Positions 43,347 to 50,779 of a DNA stretch of 64,000 nucleotides are shown here, piece by piece. Made by a program: the position numbers and the translations under genes. Under the pieces are notes generated by a model. The model did not search any database. It worked only from the letters and a program-made list of their open reading frames with translations, and was not told the DNA's origin. The stretch covers positions 62,001 to 126,000 of the forward strand of contig UQIV01000003.1 of assembly GCA_900541205.1 (NCBI GenBank), given 5' to 3'. The stretch's first letter is position 1; the number at the start of each line of letters is the position of its first letter. This DNA comes from an uncultured Collinsella sp. GTDB lineage: Bacteria; Actinomycetota; Coriobacteriia; Coriobacteriales; Coriobacteriaceae.

Positions 43347-45596
43347 TTACGCTTTCTTGGCAGGATCCTTAACGGCAGCTGCCTTGGCCTTGGGAGCGGC
43401 CTTTTTGGTGGCCGCCTTCTTGGCCGTGGTGGACTTGGCCGTGGACTTGGCAGCCTTCGCCTTAGCCGGAGCCTTCTTAGCAGCCGCGGGCTTGGGCTTT
43501 ACCGAGGACGCACGCTTGCGCGTCGTCTTCTTGGACTCCTCGACCACCGGTGGCTTGTAGCTACTGGGACCGCGGCGCTTAAGCACCACGCCTGCCAGGC
43601 CGGGCACCTTAATCTCGATGGAGTCCATCTGCCCGTTCCAGGGATAGGGCTCGCTCGAGCAGGTGTAGGGCTCCTCACCGGCGTATCCGCTGCCGCCAAA
43701 CTCGGGACGGTCGGAATCGAAGATGACCTCCCAATCACCCTCGCGTGGCACGCCCACGCGGAAGCTCTCGTAGCTCGCCGGGTCAAAGTTGATCAGGATC
43801 ACCAGATCGTCATCGACGTCCTCGCCCTGACGTACAAAGCTCACGATGGACTGCTTGGAGTTGTCCGCGTCGATCCAGGTAAAGCCGTCGTCGGTGTAGC
43901 CGCGCTCGTACAGGGCGGGCTCGGCGGTGTACAGGTGGTTGAGCGCCTTGATAAACGCCTGATGATGACGGTGGGTCTCGTACTCCTCGGTCAGGAACCA
44001 CTGGATGGACTCGTAGTAGCGCCACTCAATAAACTGGCCGATCTCGTTGCCCATAAAGTTGAGCTTGGCACCGGGGTGCGTCATTTGGTAGAAAGCCAGC
44101 GTGCGCAGGCCGGCAAACTGGCGCCACCAGTCGCCCGGCATGCGGCCGATAAGTGAGCACTTGCCGTGCACGACCTCGTCGTGGCTCAGCGGGCAAATAA
44201 AGTTCTCGGTAAAGGCGTACATGATGGAGAACGTAAGCAGGCCGTGGTTGCCGGGGCGCCACGGAAAATCGGTTTGCATGTAGTGCAGGGTGTCGTTCAT
44301 CCAGCCCATGTCCCACTTGTAGTGGAAGCCCAGACCGCCGTCCTGCGGCGGGTAGGTCACGAGCGGCCACGCGGTGGACTCCTCGGCCATCATCATCACG
44401 TCGGGGTAGTGCGCCTCCACGGCGCAGTTGACCTGGCGGATAAACGCACTGGCGTCCAGGTCCTCCTCGGTTCCGTACTTGTTGAACTTCTTTTGGCCCG
44501 GATCGTCGATGCCAAAGTTGAGGTACAGCATACTAGATACGCCGTCCATGCGAATGCCATCCACGTGGAAGTTCTCGAGCCAATACAGCACGTTGGAGAC
44601 CAGGAAGGAACGGACCTCGCCGCGGGCGAAGTCAAACTTGTGCGTGCCCCAGTTGGGGTGAATCTCGTGCTCAAACAACATGTGGCCGTTAAAGGTAGCA
44701 AGGCCGTGGGAGTCGGCGCAAAAACCGCCGGGTACCCAGTCCATAATCACGCCGATGCCCGCCTCGTGGCACGCATCGATAAAGTGCATGAGCTGCTGCG
44801 GATTGCCGTAGCGCGACGTGGCGGCATAGTAGCCGGTCGTCTGGTAGCCCCAGGAGCCATCGAAGGGATGCTCCATAAGCGGCATGACCTCGATATGCGT
44901 ATAGCCCATGTCGCGCACGTAGTCCACGAGCTCCACCGACAGGTCGTCGTAGGTGTAAAACTCACCGCGCTGCGCGGGGAAGGGGTCCATGGGTCCGGGG
45001 TAATTGCCGTACTCGTCCGGCTCGCCCTGCGGTGCGTCGCCGTGGCGCTTCCACGAGCCAATATGCACCTCGTAGATGTTGAGCGGCTGCGACATGTGGT
45101 TGTGGCTGGCGCGGCGCTTGAGCCACGCGGCGTCGTTCCACTTGTAGCCATCCAGGGTCCACAGCACGCTGGCGGTACCCGGAGGGCACTCGGCCTTAAA
45201 GGCGTACGGATCGGCCTTGTAGAGCTTTTCGCCCTCGTTGGTCTCGATAAGGTATTTATAGAGCTGACCCTGCTCGGCGCCAGGAATAAAGCCTTCCCAA
45301 ATAGCGCTCGTATGCACGGGTACCAGCGGGTTGGCTTGTTCATCCCAATTGTTGAATTCACCGATAACGTGAACGCTCTTTACGTCGGGAGCCCAAACGC
45401 AAAAACGCCAGCCGCGCGTACGCTGCTGCGTGTCGGGATGCGCACCCATCTTTTCCCAGCTGCGCTCCCACGTGCCAATGCCAAACAGATAGACATCGTC
45501 CTTGGTGAGCTCCGGTGCGTGCGGGGCGGCTTTACGGGTAGCGGGCTTTTTGGTTGCTGGCTTTAGCTTTGTATCGCTCACGTTTGATCCCATCAT
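43347..45596 (-). CDS. glgB: 1,4-alpha-glucan branching enzyme with Lys/Ala-rich ends
   Basis: Adds alpha-1,6 branches to glycogen. The 749-residue protein has a CBM48 domain (VWAPDVKSVHVIGEFNNWDE), a GH13 barrel with YEVHIGSWKRHGD, the nucleophile in DGIRMDGVSSML, the acid/base in MMAEESTAWPLV and LSHDEVVHGK, and a C-terminal beta domain. Two parts are unusual: the first 35 residues are Lys/Pro/Ala-rich, and from about residue 683 a tail of alternating Lys/Ala/Thr (AKSTAKSTTAKKAATKKAA) resembles histone H1 and the GlgA tail. The start is uncertain: ATG 45596 or 45593 or a GTG a few codons later, because no good ribosome binding site is visible. Confidence 0.93.
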   Translation of the reverse strand: MMGSNVSDTKLKPATKKPATRKAAPHAPELTKDDVYLFGIGTWERSWEKMGAHPDTQQRTRGWRFCVWAPDVKSVHVIGEFNNWDEQANPLVPVHTSAIWEGFIPGAEQGQLYKYLIETNEGEKLYKADPYAFKAECPPGTASVLWTLDGYKWNDAAWLKRRASHNHMSQPLNIYEVHIGSWKRHGDAPQGEPDEYGNYPGPMDPFPAQRGEFYTYDDLSVELVDYVRDMGYTHIEVMPLMEHPFDGSWGYQTTGYYAATSRYGNPQQLMHFIDACHEAGIGVIMDWVPGGFCADSHGLATFNGHMLFEHEIHPNWGTHKFDFARGEVRSFLVSNVLYWLENFHVDGIRMDGVSSMLYLNFGIDDPGQKKFNKYGTEEDLDASAFIRQVNCAVEAHYPDVMMMAEESTAWPLVTYPPQDGGLGFHYKWDMGWMNDTLHYMQTDFPWRPGNHGLLTFSIMYAFTENFICPLSHDEVVHGKCSLIGRMPGDWWRQFAGLRTLAFYQMTHPGAKLNFMGNEIGQFIEWRYYESIQWFLTEEYETHRHHQAFIKALNHLYTAEPALYERGYTDDGFTWIDADNSKQSIVSFVRQGEDVDDDLVILINFDPASYESFRVGVPREGDWEVIFDSDRPEFGGSGYAGEEPYTCSSEPYPWNGQMDSIEIKVPGLAGVVLKRRGPSSYKPPVVEESKKTTRKRASSVKPKPAAAKKAPAKAKAAKSTAKSTTAKKAATKKAAPKAKAAAVKDPAKKA

Positions 45597-45927
45597 GACG
45601 CGGCAGCGTATTGCCTTGGTGACTAGATGCGAAAGGTCCAAGGCTGCACGAATCGAAGGGACGGAGAAGTTTCTGTGATTCGTTCCACCTCGCGTGCTCG
45701 GTGGAACTTTCGGCAAAAACTACGATAACACCTGTACGTTAGTTTTATGAACGAAAGCGGATTTGCAGGGGCGTTTAATCGGTAAGCGACATGTTTATAC
45801 CACTGGCAGAATTGCCGTGGTAAAACTCTTGACAGTTTTACCAATTTGGGTTTCAAAATTGTCTGGCTTACGTTGGGTAAAACGTTTTTAGCAGGATGTT
45901 TACCATTTGATATCGAAAGGTTCGTTT
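45597..45927. promoter_or_regulatory. Divergent regulatory region between glgB and the HAD gene
   Basis: Contains TGGTAAAAC at 45818-45826 facing GTTTTACCA at 45835-45843, a GGGTAAAACGTTTTTA palindrome at 45875-45890, and TGTTTACCAT at 45897-45906. A perfect -35 hexamer TTGACA (45829-45834) lies between the first two boxes; a weak CAAAAT follows at 19 bases. A separate 8-bp inverted repeat (GTTCCACC at 45682-45689, GGTGGAAC at 45700-45707) lies in the glgB leader. The pattern suggests a palindrome-binding repressor of LacI type. Confidence 0.55.
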
Positions 45928-46617
45928 ATGTCCCATACCGCCGCTCCCAAGGTTGCTTTTATTTTCGATTGCGATGGCACGCTGGTAAATAGCACCCCCG
46001 TCTGGGGTTATGCGCAGCCCGAGTTATTGCACCGTCACGGGATCGACGTGACCGTGGATGACTTTGCCCAATTTGAGCACCTGTCACTGGAGGACGAGTG
46101 CCAGGCTTACCACGACACGTGGGGCATTGGGGCGAATGGCGAGGAGCTCTACCGTGAGCTGAGCGACATCCTGATCGATGGCTACTCTAAGGTGCCGCCG
46201 CGCGAGGGGCTGCTGGCATTTTTGGAGCAGGCGAAGGCGGCGGGCATTGCCATGTGCGTGGCTACGTCCACGCCGGCCGAGCTGGTGCAGTCCGCGCTCG
46301 CTGGTGCCGGGCTCGACGCTTACATGGAGTTTGTTACCACGACGGGCGAGGCGGGACGCTCCAAACAGTTCCCCGATGTGTACGAGCTGGCGCTGCGCCG
46401 CCTGGAGGAGCGTCATGGGTGCAAGTTTGAGCGCGCGTGGGTGTTTGAGGACGCGGTATTTGGCCTTAAGAGCTCTGGGGTCGCCGGCTTTAAGCGTGTG
46501 GGTATTTATGACCCGCACGGCCGCATGAAGCGCGACGACGTACGCGCCAACTGCGATATCTTTATCGACAGCTACGAGGAGCTGGATCTGGCCCGCGTGC
46601 TTTCGTTTGAGGGCTAG
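45928..46617 (+). CDS. HAD-family hydrolase (phosphoglucomutase-like subgroup)
   Basis: A 229-residue HAD phosphatase with motif I FIFDCDGTLVNSTPVW, motif II VATSTPAELV, and a motif III/IV region SKQFPDVYELALRRL and WVFEDAVFGLKSSGVAGFKRVG. The helical cap after motif I places it in the subgroup that includes beta-phosphoglucomutase and sugar-phosphate phosphatases, but a specific substrate cannot be named. The ATG at 45928 follows GAAAGG at seven bases. It is divergent from glgB and may share its operator region, hinting at a role in sugar phosphate turnover. Confidence 0.85.
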   Translation: MSHTAAPKVAFIFDCDGTLVNSTPVWGYAQPELLHRHGIDVTVDDFAQFEHLSLEDECQAYHDTWGIGANGEELYRELSDILIDGYSKVPPREGLLAFLEQAKAAGIAMCVATSTPAELVQSALAGAGLDAYMEFVTTTGEAGRSKQFPDVYELALRRLEERHGCKFERAWVFEDAVFGLKSSGVAGFKRVGIYDPHGRMKRDDVRANCDIFIDSYEELDLARVLSFEG

Positions 46618-46626
46618 GCGAGGGCT

Positions 46627-47292
46627 GTGGCTTGTAAAGTACTTGTAGTCTGCGGCTCGCCCGTGGTGGCGAGCGCGGATTTGTTGCGTAGGCTAGCGGG
46701 GGCGTGCGACCACGTTGTCGCCGTGGACCGCGGACTCGACGCGCTACTGGGCGCGGGGCTGGGCTGCGACGTGTATGTGGGAGATGCTGACACGGTGAGC
46801 GATGCGGGTCGCGCGCTGGTCGATGCCGCCACCAACTTTGATGTTGAGCGCCATGATCCGTATAAGGACTATACCGATCTGGCGCTGGCGCTCGATTCCG
46901 TCCGCCGTCGCTGGCCGGGTGCCGAAGTGGTTGCGACCTGCGCCACTGGCGGCCGTCCTGATATGGCGCTATCCGTACTGGGGCTGCTCGCGGGTTACGA
47001 GGATGCCCCTGTCTGGATTGTCGAGGACAAGGTGGTCGCTCGCATCCTCCACGCAGGCGAATCGTGGACCATCAAGGGCGCCGAAGGCAAGACGTTCTCC
47101 ATCATCGCCATTGCCCCTGGGACGGTGGTAAGCGAACATGGCTTGGAGTGGGAACTAAATCACAGCCCCCTGGGCTTGTTGGCCGATACCGGCATTAGCA
47201 ACATAGTAAGATCAACTGCAAAGATAACCGTCCATGTCGGAACTGCGATAGCGTATTTGTTGCGTGAGGGTTTTATCGGGACGGTGGGTTAA
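46627..47292 (+). CDS. thiN: Thiamine pyrophosphokinase
   Basis: Transfers pyrophosphate from ATP to thiamine. The 221-residue protein has VVCGSPVVASADLLRRLAG, VAVDRGLDALLGAGLGCDVY and VGDADTVS, the acidic KDYTDLALALDSV segment, and CATGGRPDMALSVLGLL, the usual series for ThiN/TPK. The C-terminal part (GLEWELNHSPLGLLADTGIS NI) fits the second domain. It starts at a GTG ten bases after the HAD stop with a weak GCGAGGG ribosome binding site. A 14-bp hairpin begins at its stop codon. Confidence 0.87.
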   Translation: MACKVLVVCGSPVVASADLLRRLAGACDHVVAVDRGLDALLGAGLGCDVYVGDADTVSDAGRALVDAATNFDVERHDPYKDYTDLALALDSVRRRWPGAEVVATCATGGRPDMALSVLGLLAGYEDAPVWIVEDKVVARILHAGESWTIKGAEGKTFSIIAIAPGTVVSEHGLEWELNHSPLGLLADTGISNIVRSTAKITVHVGTAIAYLLREGFIGTVG

Positions 47293-47326
47293 TTGGCTGA
47301 TTTTGCCGAAGTCAAAATCAGCCAAT
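47292..47326 (+). terminator. Hairpin at the end of the thiamine pyrophosphokinase gene
   Basis: ATTGGCTGATTTTG (47292-47305) pairs perfectly with CAAAATCAGCCAAT (47313-47326) around seven bases. No U-tract follows, so its terminator role is probable but not certain. Confidence 0.5.
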
Positions 47327-47379
47327 TCAGCCCCGTCCCAGGAAAACCCGTAAGGCAGGGCAACAGCCCAAAAAAGTCC

Positions 47380-47408
47380 TTGCATCCCCGCAAACATTCC
47401 CCTATAGT
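47380..47408 (+). promoter_or_regulatory. Promoter of tRNA-Ala
   Basis: TTGCAT (47380-47385), 17 bases of spacer and TATAGT (47403-47408), ending 13 bases before the tRNA. Spacing and both hexamers fit a sigma-70-type promoter. Confidence 0.75.
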
Positions 47409-47421
47409 ATCTCTTCGTCAC

Positions 47422-47497
47422 GGGGGCGTAGCTCAGCTGGGAGAGCGCTTGACTGGCAGTCAAGAGGTCAGGGGTTCGATCCCCCTCGTCTCCACCA
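47422..47497 (+). tRNA. tRNA-Ala (anticodon GGC)
   Basis: A 76-base cloverleaf including an encoded CCA end. The anticodon arm is CTTGA-CTGGCAG-TCAAG, giving GGC. The acceptor stem GGGGGCG/CGTCTCC has the G3:U70 pair that identifies alanine tRNAs. The D-arm AGCTCAGCTGGGAGAGC and the T-arm AGGGG-TTCGATC-CCCCT are standard. It has its own promoter and terminator. It stands at the left edge of the polysaccharide cluster; no integrase or flanking repeat of its 3' end is seen. Confidence 0.97.
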
Positions 47498-47511
47498 TCG
47501 TGAATGCAAAG

Positions 47512-47537
47512 GCCTTCGGTATTCCGAAGGCTTTTTT
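47512..47537 (+). terminator. Rho-independent terminator of tRNA-Ala
   Basis: GCCTTCGG and CCGAAGGC form a perfect 8-bp stem around TATT, followed by six T. Confidence 0.92.
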
Positions 47538-48280
47538 CATGCCAAAATACCTTGCGCCGCAAACCCCTCCTACGTCAACAAAAAGTTGCACAATTTTTTC
47601 ACATGTCTGTACATAGTTTGTTAGACAAACGCTATTAACAGAGTAGATCGCCGTTCCATTTGGGCATCAGGAACGCGCCTAATCACCGCTAGCACCCCAA
47701 TAACCTGCATCAATGTGAACAACATCCCAAAACAACCCCCTTAAGCACGCCAAATGAACGATATGTTGTCCGACGCAGCCCAAATCAGTTTCGCTACCAG
47801 CTTGTGCTAGGATACCTAATGTTACATGAGTTCAACTGCGCTCACGGCTCCAGCAAGTCGCAAAGCGCAGGGTCGATCAGCATCCGGCCGTAACGGCGGT
47901 GCCAGAAACACCACGAGCTCCAATATCGATTGCCATACTCGATTTTGCATTAGTTTTTGTGGCTATTTATAAGTTCGCATTACGCGTGCAATAAGTTGGT
48001 ATGGCAAACCACATCAGTCCTACAGCTGTTTGCGTGCGGTCCAGTTTTGTTCCCGCTTGACTGGTTCGCACGCAGCCAGCTGGGGATGCGGTCTTTTTGC
48101 GATACACGTCCGCGTCTCTAGCAACTGCATTTGTACATACCGTTCACGGTGGGGCAGAGCCACGCGCTTGTCTAACTGGGCTCAGGGTTTGAATATGGAG
48201 CGCCTTTGCGCACAAGCGCCCTGGCGAAGCCATACCCAAACCCCGTTAGCCACACGTATGACAGCAAGGGGGTGGTGCTC
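47538..48280 (+). promoter_or_regulatory. Long leader region of the polysaccharide cluster
   Basis: About 740 bases without a convincing gene. A structured segment at 47836-47912 has CTGCGCT (47836-47842) pairing with AGCGCAG (47864-47870), then short hairpins GCCG-TAA-CGGC (47887-47897) and GGTG/CACC. I cannot assign it to a known RNA class. A second structure, 48023-48082, is an extended hairpin listed separately. A TAGGAT hexamer near 47807 might be a -10. The length and structure suggest a regulated 5' untranslated region. Confidence 0.45.
48023..48082 (+). promoter_or_regulatory. Extended leader hairpin before the loaP-like gene
   Basis: Three stacked perfect helices: CAGCTG (48023-48028 with 48077-48082), TGCGTGCG (48031-48038 with CGCACGCA) and CCAGT (with ACTGG), separated by 2-base internal loops, 19 base pairs in all. 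A T5 run lies ten bases further on (48093-48097). It is a good candidate for an antitermination target or an attenuator. Confidence 0.65.
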
Positions 48281-48826
48281 GTGTGGTATGTGATTCAGGT
48301 CATTAACGGTCGCGAAGATGTAATGCGCGAGCGCATAGAGCGTATGGTGCCGGCGAGCGCCATGCAGGAGCTCTTTTATCCCCAATTTCAAACCGAGATC
48401 AAAGTTCACGGCAAATGGGTCAGAACGACCAAGCCGCTCTTTCCCGGTTATCTCATCTGCGATACGGCAGATCCCCGCACCGTGCAACAGTGTCTGCTGC
48501 GCATGGACGACTTTGCCCGGGTGCTTGCCCAGGACGGTCAGTTTGTGCCGCTGGCAAAAGAAGAGACCCAGCTCATTGGCAGCTTTACCCATAAGGGAGA
48601 CAGGGTAGTGCCCATGAGCGAGGCCTTAAAGGACGGCAACCAGGTTGTAGTGACGGCTGGTCCGCTGCTGGGCCACGAAGGCCTAATAAAAACCATTAAC
48701 AGACGCAAGAGCACTGCCTTTTTGGAGCTCGACTTGTGCGGCCGACGCGTAACCACCCGCGTTGGCCTTGCGGTGCTTTCAAAAGAGCAGCGCGTTATGC
48801 GCAATCACAGAAGAGCGATTGCCTAG
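48281..48826 (+). CDS. loaP: Specialised NusG paralogue (LoaP-type transcription antiterminator)
   Basis: NusG paralogues of the LoaP/RfaH kind bind RNA polymerase and help it read through terminators in long polysaccharide or antibiotic operons. The 181-residue protein starts MWYVIQVINGREDVMRERIE, the usual NusG N-terminal strand, then ELFYPQFQTEIKVHGKWVRT, KPLFPGYLICDT, and a KOW-type C-terminal domain (GPLLGHEGLIKTINRRKSTA). The first gene of a polysaccharide cluster is the typical position. I choose the GTG at 48281, eight bases after AAGGGGG; earlier in-frame starts precede the conserved domain and lack a ribosome binding site. LoaP, rather than RfaH, is inferred from the WYVIQV opening. 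Confidence 0.85.
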   Translation: MWYVIQVINGREDVMRERIERMVPASAMQELFYPQFQTEIKVHGKWVRTTKPLFPGYLICDTADPRTVQQCLLRMDDFARVLAQDGQFVPLAKEETQLIGSFTHKGDRVVPMSEALKDGNQVVVTAGPLLGHEGLIKTINRRKSTAFLELDLCGRRVTTRVGLAVLSKEQRVMRNHRRAIA

Positions 48827-48891
48827 CTGCAAGCTCGCAAGCGGACGACCGAAGGCAAAAAGTATCGGGGGAGGGGCTCTTGGAGCCTACG

Positions 48892-49674
48892 ATGATGACC
48901 ATGGCACAGGGCGCGCGGGAGACGCGCACGGCCGCCACGGCGAATTCCGTCACTGGCACAGCCGGTGCTGCGGGGGATTACCTTACAAACGAAGAAGCGT
49001 ACAAGATGCTGCGCGGTGCCAACTCCGGCGTGAAGCCCGAGCTTGGGCACAGGCTCTACCGCGTTGTTAAGCGTACGGTGGACATTGTCGCCGCCGGCGG
49101 AGCCCTGGTGTTGCTCTTTATTCCCGGGGTAATTCTGAGCGTGGTCATTTGCATAAAGAGCCCGGGCGCCAGCCCCCTATATTCACAGTGGCGCGTGGGC
49201 CGCGTGCGCAAAGACGGCACGTTCTACCTGTTTAAGATCTACAAGTTCCGCAGCATGGTTCCCAACGCAGACCAAATGCTCAAGGACTTGCAGGCCCAAA
49301 ACGAGGCCACTGGCCCCATGTTTAAAATGAAGCACGACCCGCGCATTATTCCCGGTGTGGGTAACTTCATTCGCAAGCACAGCATCGACGAGCTGCCCCA
49401 GCTCATCAACGTGTTCTTGGGCCAAATGAACCTCATTGGCCCGCGCCCCGGCCTGCCGCGCGAGGTTGCCCTGTACAGCGAGCACGACATGAAGCGCCTG
49501 GCGGTAAAACCCGGCTGCAGCGGTCCTTGGCAGGTAATGGGCCGCAGCCACCTGGGCTTCAACGAAATGGTTGAGCTGGATCTTCACTATATAGAGAATC
49601 GCAGCCTGCGCCAGGACCTGCGGTTGATATTCGGCACGCTGAAGACGATGTTCTCTGGGGAAGGTGCCGTGTAG
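48892..49674 (+). CDS. Priming sugar-phosphate transferase (undecaprenyl-phosphate)
   Basis: Transfers a sugar phosphate to undecaprenyl phosphate, the first step in building a repeat unit. The 260-residue protein has a disordered Thr/Ala-rich start, one membrane segment at about residues 62-90 (VDIVAAGGALVLLFIPGVIL), and the catalytic domain of the WcaJ/RfbP family: FKIYKFRSMVPNA, HDPRIIPGVGNFIRKHSIDE, LPQLINVFLGQMNLIGPRPG and a WQVMGRS-type PWQVMGRSHLGF. The ATG at 48892 is preceded by GGAG at six bases; nearby ATGs at 48895 and 48901 are possible. Which sugar is transferred is unknown. Confidence 0.92.
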   Translation: MMTMAQGARETRTAATANSVTGTAGAAGDYLTNEEAYKMLRGANSGVKPELGHRLYRVVKRTVDIVAAGGALVLLFIPGVILSVVICIKSPGASPLYSQWRVGRVRKDGTFYLFKIYKFRSMVPNADQMLKDLQAQNEATGPMFKMKHDPRIIPGVGNFIRKHSIDELPQLINVFLGQMNLIGPRPGLPREVALYSEHDMKRLAVKPGCSGPWQVMGRSHLGFNEMVELDLHYIENRSLRQDLRLIFGTLKTMFSGEGAV

Positions 49675-49675
49675 C

Positions 49676-50779
49676 ATGCGCATCGCCATGATAGGCCAAA
49701 AGAGAACGGGTTCGCGCGAGGGCGGCGTAGAAGTGGTGGTAGGCGAGCTTGCTCGCCGTATGGCAGACCTTGGTCACCAAGTAACCTGCTACGACCGTAT
49801 GGGCGAAGGAGCTCCTTCCGAGCCCTACGAGAAGGATGGCTACCGCATCGTTCCCGTAAAGGCTCTGGACATCAAGGGGCTCTCTGCGCTCACGAGCAGC
49901 TTTGCCGCAACAAGGGCCGCCATCAAAGACGGGACAGACGTAATTCACTATCACGCAGAGGGGCCGTGCGTCCCCCTTCGTTTTGCGCGTTCCGCGGACA
50001 TCAGGACCGTGGCAACGATCCACGGCCTGGACTGGCAGCGTGCAAAATGGGGCGGCTTGGCTTCCAAGTACATCAAGTTCGGCGAGGCGACGGCGGCCAA
50101 GTGCGCGGATGCGCTCATCGTGCTTTCCCGGGGCAATCAGGAGTACTTCAAGGAGGCTTACGGCCGCGAGGCTACGCTCATTCCCAACGGCATCACTCCC
50201 GAGGCGGATCTTCCCGCGAAGGAGATCTCCGAGCGCTTGGGGCTCACCCAGGGCTCCTATGTCCTCTACCTCGGTCGCATTGTGCCCGAGAAGCGACCGG
50301 AACTGTTGGTGGAGGCGTACAAGCAGGTAAAGACGGATAAGCGCCTGGTTATCGCGGGCGACTCCTCCGATACGGACGACTACGCCGTGGCGCTCAAAGA
50401 GGCTGCCGCGTCCGACCCCCGCGTGCTCTTTACCGGCCACGTTGAGGGCAACCTGCTCTCCGAGCTGTACTCCAACGCGTATTGCTACGCGCTCCCCTCC
50501 GACGTTGAGGGCCTGCCCATGAGCTTGCTGGAGGCCATGTCTCACGGTGCGGCATGCGTTACCTCGGATATTCCCGAGTGCGCGGATGTTCTGCAGGGTT
50601 GCGGGCTCACGTTCCCACACGGAGACGCGGGGGCGCTGCGCGACGTGCTTGAAGGCCTGATAGCGGATTCTGCCCAAGCGGAGAGGCTGGGCGCCATGGC
50701 ACGTGACCGCGCGATTAATGGCTATGACTGGAACAGCGTCGTCCAAAGGACGCTTGCTTTGTATGAGGGTGTTGCGTAA
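49676..50779 (+). CDS. GT4-type glycosyltransferase
   Basis: A 367-residue GT-B glycosyltransferase. The N-terminal domain has MIGQKRTGSREGGVEVVVGE (acceptor side) and TVATIHGLDWQRAKWG; the C-terminal domain has YLGRIVPEKRPELLVEAYKQ and the EX7E-type PSDVEGLPMSLLEAMSHGA, which binds the nucleotide sugar. It begins one base after the priming transferase stop and ends sharing a base with the next start (TAATG). The coding sequence contains short palindromes such as GAAGGAGCTCCTTC (near 49804-49817). Donor and linkage cannot be predicted. Confidence 0.9.
   Translation: MRIAMIGQKRTGSREGGVEVVVGELARRMADLGHQVTCYDRMGEGAPSEPYEKDGYRIVPVKALDIKGLSALTSSFAATRAAIKDGTDVIHYHAEGPCVPLRFARSADIRTVATIHGLDWQRAKWGGLASKYIKFGEATAAKCADALIVLSRGNQEYFKEAYGREATLIPNGITPEADLPAKEISERLGLTQGSYVLYLGRIVPEKRPELLVEAYKQVKTDKRLVIAGDSSDTDDYAVALKEAAASDPRVLFTGHVEGNLLSELYSNAYCYALPSDVEGLPMSLLEAMSHGAACVTSDIPECADVLQGCGLTFPHGDAGALRDVLEGLIADSAQAERLGAMARDRAINGYDWNSVVQRTLALYEGVA

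Noticed and set aside
47422..47497. tRNA-Ala as the attachment site of an integrated island
   Set aside because: No integrase gene and no second copy of the tRNA 3' end were found in the window.
47836..47912. A cyclic-di-GMP-I riboswitch
   Set aside because: CGCAAAGC and a late GC hairpin resemble parts of the motif, but the GGCAAACC-type element and the correct stem order are missing.
48030..48293. A small open frame in the leader of the antiterminator gene
   Set aside because: It covers the leader hairpin, has no ribosome binding site and no recognisable motif.
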